Shown piece after piece: positions 57,455 through 64,000 of a stretch of 64,000 nt of DNA. Numbering within the stretch: position 1 is the stretch's first letter; each line of letters opens with the position of its first letter. The position numbers and the translations under genes are program-made. The notes under the pieces are model-generated. The model searched no databases and was not told where the DNA came from. It saw nothing but the letters and a program-made list of their open reading frames with translations. Source of the stretch: Sorghum bicolor (lineage: Eukaryota; Streptophyta; Magnoliopsida; Poales; Poaceae); NCBI RefSeq assembly GCF_000003195.3, contig NC_012871.2, positions 2,839,997 through 2,903,996 on the forward strand, written 5' to 3'.

Positions 57455-60400
57455 TCATCGCTTGGAATCCTTGAAGCCACCAAGGTTGCCGGAACCTGAA
57501 GTGCCGAACCCACTAGAACCTCTGCCATAACGTGAGGAGCCTGAATCATCAGAGCTCCGGGAACGACCAAAGTCAGTGTTACCACGTCTGCTGAAGTCAC
57601 TGTCTCCAAAGTCGCCAAATCTATCAGAACGACTGAAACTAGGCCTGCCTAACTCACTGGACGATCGTCTCAAACCTCCAGATCCACCGCGGTACCTTGA
57701 ACCTGAGTCACGGAATCCACCACTGCGGTCAGAGGAACCACCAAAATCACCAAAACTGCTGGAACGATGGTCTCCAAAGCCACCATAACCTTCACGGCTA
57801 AAAGGTCCGCCCGTTCTTCTGCTTCCAGCTGATCTAGAGCGAGTATCTCTCGTGACATTAAACATGTCTGCAGCCTCATCTGAAACTGGCATCTTGGGAA
57901 GCTGCAAGCGGCAAAAAGAAATAAATGGATAACTTTCCACATATCATCTCAACTATAAAAATAACTTGATCAGGATTCGATATGCATGGTAACTAAATTA
58001 CCCTACCTCTGTGAACCTGCATCCTATATCTTGCTCGATGACCCTTACAGCTCTAGTCTGCTCATATGTGTATATTAAAATTGCACTGCCTTTCTTCCCT
58101 GCTCGTGCAGTTCTCCCAGATCTGTGAACAAATAACTCCGAGGTATTTGGAATCTCATAATGTACCACCTGAATAAATAAGGGGAATAACTCAAAACTAT
58201 GCACATAAAAAGAGTCAGCAGGCGTATTTTCTAGACAATGAAAAAGTTTGTGCGCTAAATATTTCTATAAGTATACCCCAGGTCACTTACTAGATCAACA
58301 TTGGGTATGTCCAATCCACGAGCTGCGACATCAGTTGCCACAAGGATATTAAAACGACCATCACGAAATCCTGAGAGTGTCCTCTCTCTTTGATTCTGTG
58401 AAATATCCCCATGTAGTGCCTGACATGGATAACTCCTTCCCATGACATATGCCAATCTATCTGCATCCCGTTTAGTTTGAGTAAACACAATGCATTTTCC
58501 ACCATTGGCATGCTCCTAGTGATGTGAACGTGGAAATGGTTATGAACTGTTTATGGCATGTAAATCATAAAACACATGTGCACTTAAGAGGATACTCACT
58601 TTAATCAAAGGACCAAGAATTGATTGCTTCCCGAAGTTATCAGAGGCAATGGAATAGAGAGAGATTCCTTCAGGTAATTTCTGGTCTGAGTCACCAACCT
58701 GAGGAAGACGGGAAGAAAATGTCAGGGAATGCCCCTTAGAATGTAGCTATGCTGTGCTGAGAAGAAATCCAGATAAAGTTCAGGTGCTGATGGTATTCTT
58801 TTTATAAAGGAAAGCTTTGATACTCATCAGATGGTTCAATAATGTTTCTACTCCCAGGAAGATCTATTCAATGCAGGACTTCAAGACAAGCTAAGAGAAA
58901 GTAAGATAAAATTCACAGGAAAATAAGAAAAGAAGTCACTCACAAGGTCAATTATAACTGGATCATTTAAGTACTTGTTCGAAATCTTTCTTATCCAACT
59001 AGGCATTGTTGCAGAGAACAGCATACTTTGACGGTTCTGCGGCAACTGCTCCATGATCACCTCAACATCTTCATCGAAACCCACAGCCAGCATCTGATCA
59101 GCTTCATCTAGAACCACAAACTGGATTTGTGAAAGGTTTAAAACACCCCTTCTGAGAAGATCAATAATACGACCTGGAGTTCCGACCACTATGTCAACAC
59201 CATAGTTGAGAACTCTCATTTGCTGATTGATAGGCACACCTCCATAGACACAGAGGGTGTCCAAGGGAGCAGATTCTCTAAATTCCTTCTCAACCTGCCG
59301 AGCAAGTTCTCTTGTTGGAGCCAAGACTATGGCTAAAGGATTCCTACCGTTACTGCATGCATCACACTATGCAATTATTACAATATATTCTATCTCCCTG
59401 GTAGATAAATTAAAAGAACTCCAAATGTGAAAGAGAAACAAACCCATTCTTCTCGTTGTGACTGAGGATCTTGTCCATGATAGGAATACCAAAAGCCAAG
59501 GTCTTCCCTGTCCCTGTTCGAGCACGGCCAATCATGTCTTTTCCTTGCATTGCTGGCTCAAGAACAGCCCTCTGGATAGAAAAATAGCATGAACTGAATC
59601 AGATTGGGAACCCAGCATAGTTATATATACAGCACCTTTTCAGTGGAGCAGGAAATAGGAGCAGATGCATGACATTTGTTCTGAACTTCTGGATCCTTCG
59701 AGTTGATTAACATTTAGGTCAGAACATATTGAACCACCATTTTGACTTAGCAGTTTACTAAATAGGCAGCTCATACCTGGTGTAGGTTCATAGGAACGAT
59801 ACAGCAGAATGACAGAGGGCTCCGTTATACTTTAATGATTCCAGCACAATAGTTCCGAGCAATGCTACAATATCACAGGTTTCGAACCAAAATCACAGTT
59901 GAAATCAAACTAGACATGTGTTTTTGTTCGAATTTGCAAACGCATCAAGAGGTTGCAGAGCACAGTATCAGAAGCGCAGTTTACATCATATCAGTATTAT
60001 AGTACTAGACAACCCTGATGTTACAAAACTAAGAAATGCATTCTCCTCCATTCCACGAAGCGATTCCATGGAACTCAGTTAAAACTAGCGTTTCAGTAGC
60101 GGGTAATTTCATTTACATCATATGATCCTAACAACTCGGAAGCTTTTAAAAGGACGAGAGTACCATTTCCATTCAAAATCAGACCAAACTGAGGCAGACG
60201 GCATCATCATCCAATTACCACGCGAGAGGCAGCACCTGGATGGGGAAGAGCTTGGTGATGCCCCGCGCCGCGAGCTTCTCCACGATCCGCGGCGAGATCC
60301 ACAGCCTCGCGATCTCCAGCCCCTCCTCAGCCCCCGTATCCACGCCCACGCCTTCCCCCGGTCCGGGCCTGGTCCACGACGCGGGGGTGGACCTGAACCC

Positions 60401-60574
60401 CAGGGGGTTCGGCGAGCCGTGGAGCGCCCGCCTCGGCGGCGCCGGCGACCCTGGCGTGGGCGCCTGGCATGGGCCGGGAGGTGCCGATGGCGGAGAGAGG
60501 AGCGCGGCGAGGAGGGGCCTCCGGCAGGTGGCGGCCGGAGACGAGGCGAGTGCGCGGCGGAGCAGGGAGATCAT
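57455..60574 (-). CDS. RH53: DEAD-box ATP-dependent RNA helicase, mitochondrial PMH/RH9/RH53 type
   Basis: Seven exons: 60236-60574, 59444-59571, 58944-59352, 58600-58698, 58291-58515, 58007-58168, 57455-57901. The total is 1809 nt, 602 aa, all junctions in frame. An Arg/Ser/Ala-rich N-terminus ([20 protein letters not shown]) looks like a mitochondrial presequence. Motifs: Q (GITKLFPIQ, to 113), I ARTGTGKT 130-137, Ia PTRELA 168-173, Ib TPGR 214-217, II DEAD 238-241, III SAT 269-271, [15 protein letters not shown] 333-345, [10 protein letters not shown] 386-394, [10 protein letters not shown] 415-422. Residues 455-602 are a Gly/Ser/Arg-rich tail ending GFKDSKR, as in RH9/RH53. Family knowledge: these helicases assist mitochondrial group II intron splicing as RNA chaperones. 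All catalytic residues are intact. RH9 versus RH53 cannot be separated by eye. Confidence 0.95.
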
Positions 60575-63500
60575 CGCGGCGGTGGCGGTCAGTGGGAGCT
60601 CGTGGTGGAGCTAAAACCTCGACGTCGGGGAGACCTGGAAGGGAGAGGGCGAGATTTTTCCCGTCTCCCATTTTGTCGTGGGCCGGGCTTTACGGAAAGG
60701 CCAGGACAAAACCGGCCCAACCATTTTTTTTTACTAATCGGCCCAACATATTGTGAGGCGCGTTTATTCTTTTTTCTTCTGTTTTGTTTGGGAAATCTCC
60801 AACATCAACAGCAAAGCAAGTTGGATATAGAGTGAAGCCTACTGACGGTCCGTTTGTGTCATTTTCTGTTTCTTAAACATGCAAATCGCTCGTTTGGGTC
60901 TAATTTATCCTGTTGCGTCTCATTTCACTTCTTAAACTTGCAAATAGTTTATCTTACCGCTAGCGCCAGTCTACAGTCTACACCGCCAACCTAGCCAAAG
61001 TGAGCAACTAGGGACAGGATGAAACGGCAAAATAAGTCAAGAAAAAACGAGTGATTTGTGAGATTAGGTATTGAAACCAAATAAAGGTCCCAATGCACTT
61101 TACTCTTGAATATACATCAACCTTATTGTCTAGTATTCGCTAAAAACAACTTAAGAAAAGAGCCTCTACTCGAGAAATTGTAAAGCAAAACTTGTATTAA
61201 ATTGTTAGGCTCCTCCTAAACAAATGTCAAAATGAAACTTGTATTACATTCTTGGGCTCATCAAAGAGGATGAACAAATTTGCAAAAAAAAAAAAATTGT
61301 ATTAATTTGTTGGGCTCCTCCTCAAGAAAGAGAAATAAACAAATTGTATTAATTTTCTGGGCTCCTCAACAAAGAGAAAGAACCCTAAAAAAAGGGGTAT
61401 AGTGCTTATATTGTACTCAAAAATAAGGAAAATAAGGGGTATGATGCATATATTGTACTAAAATAGTAAAAAAATAAGGGAGGTATTCTTATTTTTTCTT
61501 TAGTAAAAGGCGAAAGAATAGTTCACTTTTTACCCACTAAGCAGCTGGGTGTTTTTGCTAAGATGCTCTAAGCCCTCGTAAATAGCAGCGCTCCGTACTG
61601 CCATTAGCTGGCACTGGGACTAGCGAGCGCCGGCCTGTGCATGTAGTCGTTTGGGTATACGCTAACGGACTGCAAATTAAGGCCTACGACGTGGATTTGC
61701 TGCTGCTAGTCAATGTGCACATTATTTCCCATGGTCTGGACTTATATTTAAAGAGAGGCCAGGAGCTAGCCCAGGACAAATCGGCCCAGCACTACTTGTA
61801 TGGCGGCAGCTAGCACTAGCCATATTGATGGATCCACCCCTCCATTTTTGTACTTGTATAAAATTTTGTACCACCAAACACATGCATGCAACGTAACCAA
61901 ATTTCAGGTCACCTGATTTAGCCATATGACCAAAATCTGATTTGGTCAACTAACTAGCTAGCTAGCGTCAAATATAATCCAAACACACCCTAACCCGTGT
62001 TCCATGCATGTATATATCTCGGAGCAGTAAGCAGTGTTGATACAAGATCGATGGGCTTCGATCATATCTAGTGTGTGATCGATGGATATCAGCTGTGGTG
62101 TGCCGGTTAGATTAATTAGCTACAGTAGCATGCATGTGTATGTGTCTCGTGTGACGAGACTACCTCGATCGCTAGCTAGCTAGCTAGCTAGGCGCCAACA
62201 TGCATGCATGCATGTGCCTTGGCCTCTTGCGTCCATCATGCATAGCATTTAGCAAACGGGCAAACAAGATGGATGCATGCAAGCAGCCAAAGTGTCGTAT
62301 ACAACTGGCGGCGGTAGAGCTTGTTTATTTTTTTTCTTATAATAAATTAGCAAATAATATCTTCAGACAAGCAAACAGACTTTGCAAAACACACACGGGG
62401 ACTGCACCTACCACTTGGTAGACTAGCTCGTCAATAGTCATATCATTCCATCCTTGACAAATTCAAATACGTCCCTTCATCTGCTGGGAATCAAAACAAT
62501 TTATTTGTTGCTGCCACACATTGGCGCAAAACAAAGAGGTGCTTGCCAGTGTTGTCACACTACTTCTGCGCAGGAGGACATTGTAAACACAGGGGCCTGC
62601 CCCCTCCTGTTCTTACATAAAAAGGGGAAACAAAGTCCGAAATTACTTACCCCAAGTGTGGCAAACTAACTTAAAATTTGTTTTTCTTTTACAGCCTCAA
62701 TCCATCTTCGTTAATTGTTGTTAGTTCAATCTTAAGATCTGTCCTTTTGGTTTCTAGAGTTTTAAGTAAAAGTTCTGTTGGGGGTGATAGAAAACATCAT
62801 AAATTTTATTTTAATAAATATTTTTTTTGTTTGCCCATTAGGCTATTATTGCCTTGGTTGCTGGGTGGCAAGCCTCAATCATTCATCTTTTTTCAAGGAT
62901 TCGAATGCAAGAACTCTTACATCAACCAAACCCTCCTACCACCACACCACACATTTACTTGTGACCAAATATATGATGTTATCGCTTTGTATGAACTTTT
63001 AAAAATCAACTATAAAATTTTAGATCTCATCTAGCACTTTAACTTTTGTAATGGAATGTTTCCATCTGAGATCATTTGAAAAACTAAAAAACTGAGAAAT
63101 CAAAATACGAGAACTTAAAAATGTAAATTTAAGCTTCTAAACAATTTTAAATAAAACTAGTCAGCAACTATAAAGTTTCAGGTCGTACCGAGCTCTATAA
63201 TTTTAAAATAACATTTATTTTCATTTGTCTTCATTTGGAAAAGATATAAATCTATTTGTTCGGCAGCCAATCTCCCTTGAAACTAGATACCTAGATTACA
63301 CATGTCGTTTTATTATTAAGCCAACAATTTTCTCTGGAAAATAATTTCTAGGATGGTTATTTTGCTATTGTTATACTATAAGATTTGTTATACAATATAT
63401 TTTTAGAGTAATATCTATTTGGAGTCATGAGTGACGATAATATTTTTTAAAACTTAATCAGAATTAATATAATTTGACTCTACCATAATCTATTCTTTTT

Positions 63501-64000
63501 TGAGACAGAGGTAGGACTTAAAGTACGTTTGTGAATTGATAGGGCATGCAGCCTACCTAGTACAGACCCCCCATTAGTTGGGTAGTAGCACTAGATGCCT
63601 TCTGTTGGGTTTTGCCATCCCAAACTCATGCTCATGAATATAAAATATGCCCACTAAAAACCCAATGATCTGTCACGGGTTTAATTTTGTGCCCAAACCC
63701 ATGCCCATCGGGTCACAGGTACTTAACGGGTTGCCAGTGCCCGCCACAGCATGCCACAAGATGGTCATCCAGTCAAGTGAGCACGTCTACTTTATAGCAC
63801 ACCAAAATACTTAAAGTTGAATCACTAGGCGAGGTTGGATTCATGTTGTGTGTTACTGCGCCTCCGCAATAGACGTTTGCGAGTTGTGACAGAAACACTC
63901 AACTATGCACTAGGCCACGATCTGCTAATGCTCAGTACTAACACTCGTCGTATCCTTGAGTCTAGACGAACTGAGTGCATGCACTAAGCCCCACTAGGTA
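60575..64000. other. Helicase promoter side and intergenic DNA
   Basis: 60575-60720 should hold the helicase leader and promoter. 61190-61500 has near-repeats of 'cttgtattaaattgttgggctcctc' (about 61191, 61295 and 61343). 62160-62215 has GCTAGCTAGC and GCATGCATGC palindromic runs. 63600-63740 has repeated 'cccatgccc/acccg' words. The small ORFs lack domains. No gene is supported. Confidence 0.4.

Noticed and set aside
57576..57788. Plus-strand Pro-rich ORF
   Set aside because: Antisense to the Gly/Ser/Arg-rich tail of the helicase.
58699..58943. Possible C/D-box snoRNA in a helicase intron (CTGATGA ... CTGA on the minus strand)
   Set aside because: The C-box first base is atypical, no terminal stem and no convincing C'/D' boxes or rRNA guide are visible.
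60122..60835. Plus-strand ORF of 237 aa, Arg/Gly-rich
   Set aside because: Antisense to helicase exon 1, which has a complete splice-supported model.

Overview
The window is nuclear DNA of a grass. An Andropogoneae genome such as Sorghum fits best, but the species is inferred, not proven. The evidence is spliced plant genes with GT-AG introns, an intron-containing elongator tRNA-Met, a MIR160 hairpin, and very many short grass-type MITEs (Tourist/Harbinger-like copies ending GGCCTTGTTTAGTT, Stowaway copies with CTCCCTCC ends). No bacterial-style operons are present. I built all gene models by hand from splice signals and reading-frame continuity.

Layout. 1-2.1 kb: AT-rich intergenic DNA with MITEs. 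2.1-8.2 kb (+): a two-coding-exon CC-NB-ARC-LRR resistance-type gene with a 2-kb intron just before kinase-2, followed at 8.46-8.95 kb by a broken copy of its last LRR segment. 10.1 kb: tRNA-Met(CAU). 11.0-14.9 kb: a tandem duplication carrying a small secreted Cys-rich protein gene. The second copy is intact (14386-14685). The first is wrecked by a frameshift, a LINE-like insertion with a 15-bp target-site duplication (TSD) and a small CACTA-like element with a TTT TSD. 15.16-19.96 kb: a complete 4.8-kb CACTA element (TSD CTA) with a TNP2-type transposase fused to a Ulp1/C48 protease-like part, broken by an internal loss and a frameshift. 20.1 kb: a decayed tRNA-Met. 21-24.5 kb: MITEs, a 138-bp tandem duplication and a possible SINE. 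24.7 kb: a second tRNA-Met.

25.4-34.3 kb (-): two tandem five-exon F-box/LRR/FBD paralogs with the same exon design (492 and 516 aa). 34.3-36.3 kb: MITE cluster. 36.3-40.2 kb: a non-coding repeat block in related units rich in CACCGGACGC and its complement. 41.6-43.5 kb: diverged tandem repeats, then a MIR160 hairpin on the minus strand (about 43.71-43.83 kb) next to a GT/GA microsatellite. 44-48 kb: mostly intergenic. 48.47-49.51 kb: a PIF/Harbinger-like TIR element carrying a broken ATL-type RING fragment. 52.34-53.17 kb: a hAT-like element with an 8-bp TSD. 53.2-54.8 kb: MITEs and a LINE 3' end.

55.4-60.6 kb (-): a small glycine-rich membrane protein gene resembling cadmium-induced protein AS8 (158 aa), and a seven-exon mitochondrial-type DEAD-box RNA helicase of the PMH/RH9/RH53 type (602 aa). 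60.6-64 kb: intergenic.

The genes do not form one pathway. The NLR (immune sensing), F-box pair (substrate recognition for SCF E3 ligases), MIR160 (represses auxin response factors) and helicase (organelle RNA metabolism) are independent loci. The most distinctive material is the layered transposon activity, several elements with exact TSDs, which inactivated one gene copy and dispersed a unit of secreted-protein gene plus tRNA-Met.
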